A stretch of 64,000 bases of DNA, taken from the NCBI RefSeq assembly GCF_026230105.1, contig NC_079477.1:7383001-7447000 (forward strand), written 5' to 3'. The stretch is from Diorhabda sublineata (lineage: Eukaryota; Arthropoda; Insecta; Coleoptera; Chrysomelidae). Position numbers and translations under genes: made by a program. Shown one piece after another: positions 24,880 to 35,944 of the stretch; the stretch's first letter is position 1, and each line of letters begins with the position of its first letter. The notes under the pieces are model-generated. The model was not told where the DNA came from. It saw nothing but the letters and a program-made list of their open reading frames with translations, and did not search any database.

Positions 24880-25265
24880 ACAAAATCGTAATGACAATAA
24901 GCAGAGTAACCAAATTAAAATTGTTCAAGATTACGATGAAACTCGTTGTTATATATGGGAAAGAAACTATGAGAAGAAACTAATATGGACAAAGAATAAC
25001 CAAGGATATATAAGAGAAGAATAATTAGTGAAATTATTGGACCAGTAAAAATAGAAATAATGAATATTTGAGCATTTATGAATCATGTAATTAAGAATAT
25101 ATTAAAAGATGAGGATAACGTGAATATAGTTGAATCAAAAAGTTTACGATGGTATATATAAATGAAAAACCATAATAAGAAATATAGAAGCGCATTCGCC
25201 AAACTTTACAATCGATTGACATAATAGAATTGAACCAACTTAATGGTATATATCAGTGAGCTAGT
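24880..25265 (+). pseudogene. LINE C-terminal relic
   Basis: The frames give TMKLVVIYGKETMRRN (about 24935-24980), SEIIGPVKIEIMN (about 25030-25070) and KDEDNVNIVESKSLRWYIYM (about 25110-25165). These follow the order of a non-LTR retrotransposon C-terminus: xxLYGSETW, then RRIFGPV, then LYKxxDIVxVIKxxRLRWxGHVxRM. Each block is in a different frame or broken by stops. The RT domain itself is not present upstream. Confidence 0.6.
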
Positions 25266-25479
25266 TATGTACTATGTAGAAAAGTGTTTGCGTACGATGC
25301 AACAATTTGGAATATTACTGTGTTGAATTGTTTGATTTTTGCTTAAAAAGCAACTCAACTCTCCAATGAAATATAGTCCTTGAAGAATTGATCTTTCGAC
25401 CCAAAACTTATTTTTTCCGGCAGCAGTTTTTTGTGCTTATTACGAATATTACATAATTTTGTTCCAGCATGTACTTTCA

Positions 25480-25860
25480 TCAACAGTTGTTCTTTTGACT
25501 TGTTCATAATCAAACCTTTCACAGAATTGTCTTAAAGCTTTCATTTCACTTCCTACAAAAAAAATTTAGATTGCTTTGTATTCTCCTCCTTAAAAAATCA
25601 ATGTTTCGAGGATTATGAATTAGTTTTAATTACATTTTTGTAATAATAACTAGAGGCTGAAACCCTTCGTGAGAGTCGTGTGTGGCTTTTTGAGCAACAA
25701 TATGGAGACAAGCTACGAAAGATAGTTGTTGAGTTTCGAGATTCCTATACATCGCTTGGTTGTTGAATGTCATTAACAATTCATTTTCACATTTCTCATT
25801 TCACCCTTATAAAAGAAAAGGACAAAAATTTCTGATTCGTTACATCAATATCAATCATTT
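25480..25860 (+). repeat. Dispersed repeat, copy B
   Basis: Collinear with copy A (22960-23800), as listed there. In addition 25385-25450 (CAAAACTTATTTTTTCCGGC, TTTTTTGTGCTTATTACGAA) is repeated at 25865-25930 (TAAAACTAATTTTTTCCTGC, TTTTTTGTGCCTATTGGGAA). Part of the unit is therefore also tandemly duplicated about 470 bases apart. Confidence 0.55.
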
Positions 25861-25934
25861 GATCTGTCCACTTAAAACTAATTTTTTCCTGCACCAATTT
25901 TTTGTGCCTATTGGGAATATTATATTGTTTTGTT

Positions 25935-26880
25935 TCTACAACTTATTATTAAGGCTGAGAGGCAGACACAATCTCTGTATAAGCTCTCCCCCATGTAAAA
26001 CATTGAGCTGAATCAGGTATAATCCAAAATTTAAAGCTTAGAATTTAATACAATCCAGCATTCATTCTATTTGGTCTAAAATTGTTAAAAGTCGCTGTTA
26101 TCGGCGTACTCAACTTCAAGAATGACAGACGTATAATTCGGTTCGATTCAGTAGATTTTGTCGCATCCATTGTAATTGATTCTTGAGTTTCCTTTTGAAA
26201 ATTGATTGGAGTATAATATATCTTCTGAAACCACAAAAGTTTCAATTTCTTTGTATAGTTATTTTTAGGTGAAGTGGCAACCACGATAATGTTCTTTCAA
26301 AGAAATGCTTTATACAGTGAATTGAAAATATTAGGAGTGCAATTAGAGGCAGTGAAGCAGAATACAGAAAGATATCAAGTATGTTAACTATATCTAAAAA
26401 AAGGAAATGGATATACAAAAGATGTGCTCTCATAGATGTTATCTGCAGATTAAAGGCGGCAGAATGCAATAGGCATCATTAAAGACCGTCAACTTCCATT
26501 TGACTTTCCAACTGAGTTTTTTGAGAGAAAATTCATAAATAATGATCCAGTGCAAAGTAGTAGATATTTCCACTTATATTGAATTAAGCTGGAGGGAAAT
26601 GGAAAAAAAATGGGTCATTATTAATAATATTTCCATCCACATTTTTCATTGACAAAGCTCAGGCTCTCAAAAGAATAGTTTTATTTAAAGAAACTATGAT
26701 GAAATTATATTTAAAAAATTAATTTTTCTTGGGGGAAAATATTTTTTGTAGTAATATTGGTTATCAGTACCATCATTGGTCAATTCCTTGAAATAAGAGT
26801 TACATAATGCAGCCTTATCTAAAAAATTAAGTTGCTCCTGTTTTGCATTGCGGTCAGTTTCCAAACATCTGAACTTATCC
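25935..26880. other. No recognised gene
   Basis: The minus-strand frames 26045-26284 and 26242-26469 and 26694-26882 are short, and I do not recognise them. They may be chance openings. Confidence 0.4.
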
Positions 26881-26883
26881 ACC

Positions 26884-27340
26884 TCCTTAAAAGTTAATTA
26901 TGCACTTATTGAGTCGCATCTCCGATTTGCCCTTTCTTTCTGGGGTTCGTGTGGTGCGACTCGATGTGAGCGAATCTTCAAACTACAAAAGAGGAGATTG
27001 ATAGATATTTACTCGGACTTAACAGCTGACTCTTCCTTCCTTATTCATTTTTAATCCGTTTGCCTAATTCATAAGCACGCTTCTCAAATTTCAGAAAGAT
27101 TATTGCACGGCTATCCATTTAGGAACGCGGAGTACGACCTTTACCTTCCTACTCCATATTCAGAATTAGTTGAGAACTCAATATTTCACAATGCAAAAAA
27201 ACGCACAATCACTTGCCAATTGAAATCAAATCGATATCATCTTTTCCCGCAATTCGCAATAATATGAGAATATATTTACTAGAAAGTGACTTCTACTCTG
27301 TAAACGACATATATTCTAATAATAATATTAAATTCCGGGC
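26884..27340 (+). pseudogene. Jockey-like LINE C-terminus relic
   Basis: The frame reads VNYALIESHLRFALSFWGSC, then GATRCERIFKLQKRRLIDIY. This is a classic end-of-RT stretch of Jockey/CR1-type elements (YFALVESHLxYxxxFWG...xxIFxLQKRAIR). Further on, LIHKHASQISERLLHGYPFR (about 27070-27120), YLPTPYSELVENSIFHNAKK (about 27145-27200), HNHLPIEIKSISSFPAI (about 27210-27255) and RIYLLESDFYSVNDIY (about 27268-27315) keep the family order. There are frameshifts near 27050 and 27205. Everything upstream of the thumb region is missing, as in 5'-truncated LINE copies. The A+T-rich region after 27340, with AATGAACTTGGT-type words, may be the 3' UTR. Confidence 0.82.
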
Positions 27341-29805
27341 ATGCTTCATACTGGTTTAATTTTTGGTATGGAACTAATCATTACAATTATCTATAATTTT
27401 GTTATTCATTGTGGTTTTCTTCTGTATATTGAAATTTTATTTTATTTGTACATTCATTTATTTTTTTTGTTTGTTTTTTAATTTTTTGACTTTAATTATC
27501 AAACTCAATTTGTACATTGAACTTGGTAACCAAAAATGAACTTGGTTTCTACTTTTTATTGTATGAAAATTAAAATGAATATCTGAATCGCCAAGCTACG
27601 AAATGAAGTTTTTTTGGAATAAACAAATAATGGTTTTTGTTTTTCTACAGTTTTCTTGAAAGTTTTTGTACGATGCACTGAAATGAAATGGTTCTTATGA
27701 ATAATAACGTTTATTCACTTTGTCTTATAGATGGTTTGTTTGTTCGGGAATTAGGAAGGTGCCACACGTTTCGATTTGATTTATGAAGTAATTAAATACC
27801 TCAAATCCTACTCAAAATTGAAACATTCATTCAAAATTCATTCATTTTTCTATTATTAATATTCTTCTTTGATTGAAAAACATCATCACAGTCCCAATAA
27901 ATAATTAAGATTAAGATTCTAATATAAAATTGAATATTATGTTAATACATTTGAAACTTAGTATATACCATCACCCAAATACTAAAGAATACGGAATCAA
28001 AGCTATCTACACTTGTAGGAAGATGTTTGGTAGAAAAGCAATATATTCATTATATATTGCCATCTACGGGTCAGTAGTACGGTAGGAATCTATGAAAAAC
28101 TAAACAAACAAAAATAATTTTAAGTGTTGAGGATAGCAGTTCTGGAAATCACACCTTTCGATGTCAGAAGAATTATAGACATAGAACTATACTCCAAGAA
28201 ATAGTAGGACAACGTATAAATGATAAAATATTCTCTCAAGAGAAGAAAGGGATGAATAATACATGATAAAGAATGCAAAAATCTCAATCTTCGATGTAAT
28301 CAAACAGAAGTTGATGTACTTTCAAATTCAACATCCAGCTCGTACAAACCGAAAACTGGATGTAATATTCTTCAAGCAGTAGAGAGTGCTCTTAAGATAA
28401 AGTGGTGAATCAAACATAAACAAACAATCAACACAAATAACCAGGCAGCCTTAAGCGCACAATCAAAATTAGTGATGATACGTAATAATCTTGATAATAG
28501 AGGCTTACTTTATTATCTGCTGGATACTTGGCTACTATGTAGTAAAAGAGAGCATATATGATTGCTTTAAGAGGGACGAGAGGAGAGGATGCCGAAGAGA
28601 CAGAAACAGTGCTACTACTGATGAAATTCTTGAATCATCCTATTTACACAAACACGACCTTCAGAGCGCTTTCACTAAGGTTCAATGATTCAAAGATTAT
28701 GAAATTCACAAAACACTCAATCTAAATGACCATTGAAGTGATCACTATGCATTGTAATATTAGCACACGACTTCAGAAATGGAAAGTGACAACGGAGAAC
28801 TGAGATAATAAGATAAGATCATGTATCTGCTCTGCTTCAACAAAAAAACACGTTCAATTAGTATGGATCTTGGTCTGGGTGAAAATAAAAAAGAAGGGTA
28901 ACATATGAACCAGGACAAATCTAGATCGCGGTTGCCTGTACTAACTTAATCTAAATATGATATGTAAAGGATTTATTTCATCTATTTGATTGTCAGTTTA
29001 AAAGAAAAGAAAGTCCAAGACAACCATTTTCCATATGATTTCTTATCAGCATACAACTTCACTCATTCGTTAGTTCGCAATATTCAAGATAAGTGATTTA
29101 TGGAACAAACCATAACCAAAATTTTAAATTATATCAGAAAATTTTGGATAAAAAATATCCCTCCACTAAAACTTCATTTCAAATGTACCCTTAACATATA
29201 TGACTTATTTTTTTAGTTTGTTAGACTAGAGACTAGAGTATGGGAAAGAAATACTGAAGATAGAAATCTAGGAATCAATCACGAAAATGCATAAACGAAC
29301 TGAAATATCTGTTTTTCATGAATTTTTAGCTCCTAAAACTTTCAGTCAACCAACTAATCATCATTAATGTTTCGAAAATATCAACAGAACAATATATTGT
29401 TGTGGAATAACCAAAACGGCGTTATGAATTTGAATAAATATTTCAATTTCAAGTATTTGATTCAATTATTCCTTCGCTGGATCAATTAGTAATGGAAGAG
29501 AATCTATAATGTTAACAATAATTTGAAAGTAACGAAGCCATCAAATTTCTAATATCCTTCTCTTCCCTATTTAACCAATGTTTACCAAATAGCGGAAATT
29601 GTGTCAAGTCTTTGGTATTTCGCGGAAATTTCGATGCACCTGCCGCAATAGGAAATGAGCAATCACACTGCAATGCAGAAGGCAGAAGTAGGTAATTTCT
29701 GGTAGGTGATGGTACGACTACACAGTGACAATATTCGATTCATTTTGAAAACTTGACTTTGAAAAATTTCGATTTAACACATTTTTTCTCAATCGACAAC
29801 TCTAC
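27341..29805. other. Long stretch without a recognised gene
   Basis: The only notable frame is 28491-28688 (plus, 65 codons), which I do not recognise. The purine-rich run 28140-28900 resembles the texture of decayed LINEs in this window but gave no motif. Confidence 0.4.
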
Positions 29806-29809
29806 ATTG

Positions 29810-30130
29810 CGCATCAACTAGTAAAAGCTATATATAAAAATTACAGGGCACCAGATCGGTTGGAAACAGAAAGTGGTCAACCACTTCCTTTTTCTTCCAA
29901 TGCGGTCTCTTATTTGCAATTTCTGCCTATATATTATAAAATAATTATGCATAATAATTTCCTGTTACAGGTTTACCTTTTTCAAGAGAGTCGATGAACA
30001 CAATCCTATAACCTCTAAAAAAACGCTCTTTGCAATCTACTGTATTGATTGTTTTTTTATTTGTTAATGGAGAATTCCAGTAGTGCATCTTAGTTTCATC
30101 TACATAGAAGCAAAAATACAACTATTTTAA
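29810..30130 (-). pseudogene. mariner transposase core relic (minus)
   Basis: On the minus strand 30110-30070 reads YVDETKMHYWNSPLTNKK, equivalent to the first catalytic motif (VTMDETWIHHxTPE) with the aspartate kept. About 30025-29960 reads GYRIVFIDSLEKGKPVTGNY, equal to GIxFIDYLEKGKTITGEYY. About 29930-29900 reads EIANKRPHWKKKEVV, and about 29860 reads TDLVPCNFY, the third catalytic region, here with asparagine in place of the aspartate (family PDLAPCDFY). The second motif (HQDNA) is deleted. No terminal repeats were identified. Confidence 0.75.
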
Positions 30131-30665
30131 GCTATTTTATAAAGCCCAGAAAATCTTCATTCGCATATACTTTGGCCCAAAGTCATCACGTCATTCAACG
30201 CGCGTATAACTTGCGCATGCATAATTCTTTAATCACTATATAGCCTTAATGCACCGAGAGCGTCTTCAATCTCTCGCAGTTATTTTGCATTACTGTCGTC
30301 AGTCAAGCTGATACGGTCACATTTGAATTCAGGTACCTGAAATTTTTTCTTTCAGTTGTGTAGTCGTATTGTTATTAAAAAACAAAGACAGCTCGATACT
30401 CGATTCTCTCAATTTCCAAAAAAAATTCTCTTTTGCAATAGTCAAAAAAAAACAGCAAAGTTTCCAGATAACCCTCGTATAAATAAATAAGATTATCACT
30501 ATTTTATATCGACTACGCTGATCTTTGGTACAGAAACAGTAATTCATTCGAATTGTTACTCAATATATTGGAAGTGGAAAATTGCTTTAACCGTTTTCAA
30601 TGTTTTGGTAATTGAATAAGTATAAAAAAAATTTGATTTCTACATGAAAACTTTATTTTGAAAAA
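30131..30665. other. No recognised gene
   Basis: A minus-strand frame at 30329-30547 (72 codons) is not recognised. The left part may hold the lost N-terminal half of the adjacent mariner, but no motif was seen. Confidence 0.4.
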
Positions 30666-30970
30666 CTATGACTTTACAGTTGATCTATCAATTGCACTCG
30701 TATTTTAATCTTCAAATTCAGATCGTTCAAGTGTCCTGTAATGACTACTAGGAATGCAAAGTCACAAAGTAAAGCTGGATCACGAATTTGCGGAAATGTT
30801 TTCTCTTTCCTTCTCATATATTTATTTTTTAAAATCATAAAATCTTTTCAGCATTTTACCTTTGCTTAGCCATCTTACTTCACAATAATATGTCATATCA
30901 TCGTGTTCTCAATAGAGTTGATCAAAAAATGCTCTAAAATAGTAATGGTTAAGACTGCGGGATTTAATGG

Positions 30971-31003
30971 AATTAATTGTATCTACTAGAGATACAATTA
31001 ATT
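30971..31003. repeat. Perfect palindrome, 14-bp arms
   Basis: AATTAATTGTATCT, then ACTAG, then AGATACAATTAATT: two perfect 14-bp arms around a 5-base loop. It sits 20 bases from the start of the 16-bp tandem repeat. Confidence 0.9.
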
Positions 31004-31022
31004 CAGAACATTCTTTATCCAT

Positions 31023-31182
31023 CCATAACATTCTTTAACCATAACATTCTTTAACCATAACATTCTTTAACCATAACATTCTTTAACCATAACATTCTTT
31101 AACCATAACATTCTTTAACCATAACATTCTTTAACCATAACATTCTATAACCATAATATTCTTTAACCATAACATTCTTTAA
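31023..31182. repeat. Tandem repeat, ten 16-bp units
   Basis: Ten consecutive units of CCATAACATTCTTTAA can be counted. Eight are identical. Unit 8 has CTATAA and unit 9 has AATATT, one change each. The flanks carry partial units (ATTCTTTATCCAT before, and ATCAAAAGTATTCT after). Confidence 0.95.
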
Positions 31183-31620
31183 TCAAAAGTATTCTACAAC
31201 TTGGCAAAAAAGCTTCTATATAGTGGCCCTTTTAGCGGCCGTAAAGCCACTTCTTCATCAACAGTCATAATATCTCTGCGTTGAACAACAGTCATAGCTA
31301 TAAGCCCAATTTCTCGAACGCCTCCTTTTTTTGCGGATACAAAACGTCCATTAGGCAATTTTTAACAAAGTGTTTCTGAATAGACCATTTGTTGCAATTT
31401 CTTTGTAATCGGTAATTGGTTTTTCAATTTTATATTTTTTCAACTGGTCCACGAGTAAATTATATTGAACAACAATCTTACCGAAGTAATGCAGCTTCAT
31501 TTTGTATTCTTTTAAAACAGAGATTGTTCCGTTGCACAATAAACACACAGGTTTATCACACACTGTGATAGATAAAAAAGTATTCTTCATTTCATTTGTT
31601 TTGAAATTAACTACATTCAC

Positions 31621-32405
31621 ATGTGGTAGAAGCTGATAGCTTTGAGGAGCTCCTAAACTATCTTCTGTTCCTTGGAATAGCTTACTGTTTTCTAAAATTA
31701 AGCTATGAATTGAATTGTTAATCTGTGTTTAAGTGATACATGATGTCAATGAGTACGCGCTTGAACATGCAGACCAATTCCCAGCAGACTTCAGACAATT
31801 ATGTGTATAGTTTATGAGGCTAATTATGTTCTCATTATCATAGGTCATCTTCCATATTAAAAGTTAGTACTACCATTGCGTCAGGGCTCTAACATTGTAT
31901 AATATGAGTTTGAAATACTTTGCTCGTTGAATATTGTTGGTTGATCTTTATGATCCTTCCCAATGGGGCGCATTATAATCCCATTGTGGAATTACTTCAC
32001 GAGCGATGATAGTTTGATAGATATGATGTATATTTTGGACTGATCGTTCTAACTAACTGAATGCAATAAAAGAAATTAGTACATAGGGCACTATATTTAT
32101 GAAAAATATGTTTGAAACCATGAAGAATTCTCCAAATTACGACAATTCAGGCACATTGAATTGATATTTGTTCGCTAAAAAGCTAAAATATAATGATAAT
32201 GATGTTTGAATATGAGAAACAGTAACGCAGAAAATATCTTCTTGAATTTATTGTCCAGTAAAAATGTTCATGAATTGCTATAAATTTTAAGATTATGTAT
32301 TTATGTATTTGACATAATAATCAGTTGGAAATGATCTGAAACTGACGTTCAGTCCTTTTTTAGCACACTGTGCGCCCCTATGTTGCCTGTTACTAATATC
32401 AAACT
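31621..32405. other. Gene-free stretch
   Basis: Nothing recognised, apart from possible decayed upstream sequence of the hAT element next to 31620. Confidence 0.4.
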
Positions 32406-32409
32406 TATC

Positions 32410-32704
32410 TGTTGGGAATTATCTTCTCGAAAGGAGAATTACGAGACGAGGGGTTGAAAGTTGGGTTAAATTTGGATTTGGACTCGTGATTACATTCTGA
32501 TGGGACTAACGCCGAAGGAACAATTACTTTCTAATTTTATTTACCTAGCGGCATTCGGGTTTGATACACTTTTATGCGGGTTAAGAAGGAACCTGAGTCA
32601 ATATATATAGGCTACTGATCTGATTAGATCAATAAGACTATAAGACTTGGTTATTTGTTTCTTCAAGTATAATTTTTGTTTATATCGTCTCTTATTACAA
32701 GACA
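32410..32704. mobile_element. Candidate solo LTR
   Basis: The segment begins TGTTGGGAATT and ends AAGACA, so it has the TG...CA ends of a long terminal repeat. It is flanked by TTATC (32405-32409) and TTATG (32705-32709), a possible 5-bp target duplication with one mismatch. It contains a TATA-like TATATATAGG about two-thirds in. No internal retrotransposon coding sequence lies on either side. Such ends can occur by chance. Confidence 0.33.
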
Positions 32705-32859
32705 TTATGCAAAAAGCCTGATATGAACTTATGAATTTTGTAATGATGATATAAAAGCTCTGTGTGATATGGCAATGGATTTTGTGGATAATTAAATATT
32801 TTTAAATTCGAAAAGTGCAATACAAAAATTATTTATAATATGGCTAATCTCAAGGCGGT

Positions 32860-34865
32860 ATTATTATTATGGGAAAGACTTATGAACTACTCAGGTTAGA
32901 GCCGAACTTGTTGGCCATTTTCTGGTGGATGATGTTGCACACTTAGTTATGCCGGTCTAGATACACACTACAAGCAGATGTTATATGTTGGATGGTCTCT
33001 GATGTTTCTTGGCACTTTCTGCATTTGTCAGATTGAGTGTTCGGATCCTTAATAATATTTTTTTGTAGTTATTGTGTTAATAACTTGATCCTGGATAGCC
33101 ATCATGAAGCCTTCAGTCTCTGGAAAGAGATTGCCGCTAGTAAGCTATCTGTTTGAAGCCTCCTTGTCAACATGCGGTTGGTTGAGGTCATGATGATGTC
33201 TACCTTGTAGTGCCTTTCGTGACCACCCTTCCAGCTCCTCGGTTTCCAATACTATATTTAACTCAGATTCTGGCGTGGCGATGCGAAGTTGAGAGGTGAA
33301 TAATTCTTATCCGCTTTGGATATAATCTGGTGCAGAGTTGAGACTTCCGATTTAATATGAAAGAATTTACGTAGTTTCATTACCTGTCGAGAGCGCAGGT
33401 TGATAAGGTCGATCAAGCCTCTTCCACCCTTCTTCCGGGGTAATGTTGTTCTAATAGTGGATGACTTCGGGTGGTGGCTGTTGTTCTTCGTCATCATTGT
33501 TCGTATCAACCTCTGAATACCCTCTAGCTCTGTTTCCGTCCACTTCAGGATTCCAAAAGAATACGTTAAAACAAGTATGTCATAGGTCTTGATTGCCTGG
33601 ACTAAGTTGCCTGCATTTAATTCGGATTGCATAAGTGACTTCACTCTTTTGGTGTATTGATCGTGGATTCTAACTTTTGCCTGCTTGTGGTCCAGCAGCT
33701 TAGCCTGTTGAAATCCTAGGTATTTGTAGGTTTCTCCGTTTTCCATTGCCTGTACGATATCTCCGTTGGGAAGTTACATATCTCCGTTCATGATAATACC
33801 TTTCTCGATATGTAGAGTCATGCACTTAGACATTCCAAACTCCATATGTATTTCGGTGGAGAATCGATGTGTTATATTGAGAAGGTGATTGATTTGATGC
33901 TTATTTGCTGCGTATAGCTTGATATCGTCCATATAGAGAAGATGGAAGATGGTACAGTTGGTGTCTCTGTTCGCTTTAATGTTGAATCCGTACTTTGTAT
34001 CATTGAGCATGGTAGATGGCGGATTCATTGCAAGGCAGAATCACAACGGACTCAGGGAGTTGCCCTGGTTTATTCCCCTACGAATGGGTATTTCGTCAGT
34101 ACTGAGGGAATTTGGACCGATTTGAAGATGTAGATTCGTTCACCATTTCCTCATCGTTGTTGAAAGGAAACTCACAATAGTTGGGTGAGCTTTGTAAATC
34201 CGCAAGACCTCCACAAGCCAGGAATGAGGTACACTATCAAACGCTTTCTTATAGTCTACGAAAGCAGTGTGTGTATTCCGGTGATCTTTCTGTGTTTGCC
34301 GAAGTATCAGTGAGTCCATGATAAGCTGTTCTTTGCATCCTTGATGATCTCTTCTGCAACCTTTCTGTTCCTCTGCTAAAATGTTATTTTCCTCGACGGG
34401 CTTATAAATTCTGTTAGTGATACAAGCTGTAAGAATTTCATATAAAGTGGGTAACCATGTGATAGGTCTGTACTGAGTGGGGTGATCCGTCTGGGAGCCC
34501 TTTGGAAGCAAATAAGCGGAATCCAGTGCTAAAAACGTTGGAATATCTTCTGGGTTATGTAGGAGGTGAGAAAATTGCTTCGCTAATTCCCTGGGTACGC
34601 TCGGGAATTTCTTATACTAGAAGTTTTCGATATTATCAACTCCCTGTGCTTTCCAGTTGTTAGTATTTTGGATTACGTCAGTGATTTCTTTCAGTGTGAA
34701 ATCATCAAACTGCATTGGAGTAATATTTAATCGCATTTCTTCGGCTGCTATCCAGTCGGCATTTCTCTTGTGGATTTTGGGAGTTGACCACAATGAGGAC
34801 CAATAATTTTCCAATGTCGGTTTTGATGGTATAGGTTGATTTTCTAACAAAAAGATACTCTTTGT
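32860..34865 (-). pseudogene. R4/R2-group LINE relic (RT, zinc knuckle, endonuclease start)
   Basis: This is the longest retroelement in the window. Minus-strand blocks in order: the N-terminal region (ENYWSSLWSTPKIHKRNADW, about 34810-34750); the RT start (YLLPKGSQTDHPTQYRPIT, about 34515-34460); AEEQKGCRRDHQGCKEQL (about 34385-34330); motif A (FVDYKKAFDSVPHSWL, about 34265-34215); RRGINQGNSLSPL (about 34085-34045); the catalytic box LLYMDDIKLYAAN (about 33945-33905); and YKYLGFQQAK (about 33730). Then a long thumb-like ORF (33746-33258), a zinc-knuckle CRKCQETSETIQHITSAC (about 33030-32975), and IIHQKMANKFG, start of the restriction-like endonuclease. The C-x2-C...H-x4-C knuckle before the endonuclease is typical of the R2/R4 group. 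In-frame stops lie at 34617-34619, about 34135, within 34060-34040 and at 33774. It is 5' truncated near 34865. Confidence 0.88.
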
Positions 34866-34929
34866 TCAACTCCATAAAATTCATTGTTTAGGATATATGT
34901 AGATTTTTACATGCCAAGGAAACCGTTCG

Positions 34930-35245
34930 CCATAAAGAAACATTGTGAAGAAAATCATCTTAATAACATTTTTCCCAATAGGTGGATTTGTCCGAGAGGG
35001 CAATTTGCATGGCCACCACGTTCTCCTGAATTAAATACAATGGATTAATTTTTTGTTTTGGGGGATAAGTTACAACCTTAGTATATGCAATACGAAATAC
35101 ACAAAGAATGAAATGATGGATATAATAAACTTCCATTATGACGCTTTAAGGTAGATTCTTGGAATGCTCTCCCAATTTAAAAAAATATCCTCCGTAGACT
35201 CTGTAAGTGTGTAGAAGTGCAAGGTGCCCACTTTGAACATTTATT
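34930..35245 (+). pseudogene. IS630/Tc1-mariner-type transposase C-terminal relic
   Basis: The frame reads RWICPRGQFAWPPRSPELNT, then MD, a stop, and FFVLGDKLQP. This is the family's NRWIGRxGPIAWPPRSPDLNPLDFFLWG region, followed by the end EVQGAHFEHLL near 35215-35245 (family NGGHFEHLL). Stops break the part between. The same broad family is represented by the better-preserved element at 36832-38252. The DNA-binding half and the first catalytic residues are missing. Confidence 0.72.
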
Positions 35246-35330
35246 ATAGTTTTGTTTGTTTTTATATGATAAGTTCTAGGCTAATAAAGTGTTTCTACTG
35301 CATTTACTTTCTTATTTTCTAAATTATTGA

Positions 35331-35621
35331 TTAAGAATACCAGTTGTAGACACTGTGTATCCCTATGAGTTCCATCAACTTATACACAATTTCTTCACTA
35401 ACTGTTGAAAATAGTTGTGTTGATTTTTCTGTATATATTTGAAAATTAGGGCAATATCCCGAAGTATATTCGTAGATTCTATGCATATGCATCTTTTTTA
35501 TTCTAATTGTGGTTTCCGCGAAACTTATCAATGAATTCGTTGATAGGCAATTTCTTACTAGATGTATATATCGTGAATTTTTTTGCAAATGATCTATCAT
35601 TAACCAATTCTGTTGGCGCAC
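35331..35621 (-). pseudogene. piggyBac transposase core fragment (second copy)
   Basis: A 96-codon minus-strand frame reads RIYEYTSGYCPNFQIYTEKS, then STVSEEIVYKLMELIG and SVYNWYS. In PGBD-type transposases the stretch is xxYTSGYxxxFxIYTGKxx...TVxEQIVxxLMxPxLGxGxxVYTDNWYSS, so the catalytic DNWY aspartate is lost here (YNWYS). It is a fragment of about a sixth of the protein. It is distinct from, and not adjacent to, the longer piggyBac relic at 3430-4920. Confidence 0.68.
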
Positions 35622-35775
35622 GAGGACCTACCGCAAAATTGCATTAGAAATATTTTTAAATCAGAAAAATCCAATTGCAATAAAAATTTGAAAATCTACT
35701 ATATTGAAAAGTGGGTGAGGTTATAATAATTGTTATATGAAGATCAATATTTAGTAATTGGTAAAGAATACACCA

Positions 35776-35940
35776 CCACTACACCAACACTTACAATTAG
35801 ACTGTCTGACGCGCATTTCGATAACCAAGTTATCGTCTTCAGAGACTGAAGTTGAACAGTTTACTTCCAGTCTCTGAAGACGACAACTTGGTTATCGAAA
35901 CGCGTGTCAGACAGTCTAATTGTGAGTGTTGGTGTAGTGG
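35776..35940. repeat. Fold-back hairpin: two inverted copies of the Penelope-type repeat
   Basis: The left arm (35776-35851) and right arm (35866-35940) are near-perfect reverse complements of about 75 bases around a 14-base spacer. Each arm holds the same unit: the CTGAAGACGATAAC / GTTATCGAAACGCG stretch, GTCAGACAGTCTAATTGTG, and GTGTTGGTGTAGTGG. Only a few mismatches are seen (for example GACAAC versus GATAAC, and CGCGTG versus TGCGCG). One unit is also present singly at 58190-58275 and partly at 334-415. Confidence 0.88.
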
Positions 35941-35944
35941 TTCG

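Larger units (their letters stand above)
30670..31620 (-). pseudogene. hAT transposase relic, GTF2IRD2-like
   Basis: On the minus strand an 89-codon frame at 31620-31351 has a BED/zinc-finger-like part, KPVCLLCNGTISVLKEYKMK followed by LHYF, with a C-x2-C pair. This is the N-terminal layout of GTF2IRD2/ZBED-type hAT proteins. A mid-domain trace lies at about 31270-31200 (RRDIMTVDEEVALRPLKGP). The catalytic-domain piece is at about 30930-30700 (FRAFFDQLY, then DDMTYYCEVRWLSKGKMLKR, FYDLKNKY and later HYRTLERSEFED), matching the RALNHRxF...YHTEVRWLSRGKVLxRFxEL block of the family. A tandem repeat (31023-31182) and a palindrome (30971-31003) split the gene between the middle and late blocks. Stops and frameshifts make it dead. 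Confidence 0.75.

Noticed and set aside
31023..31182. CRISPR array
   Set aside because: Units are contiguous 16-bp repeats with no spacers, in an arthropod-like sequence.
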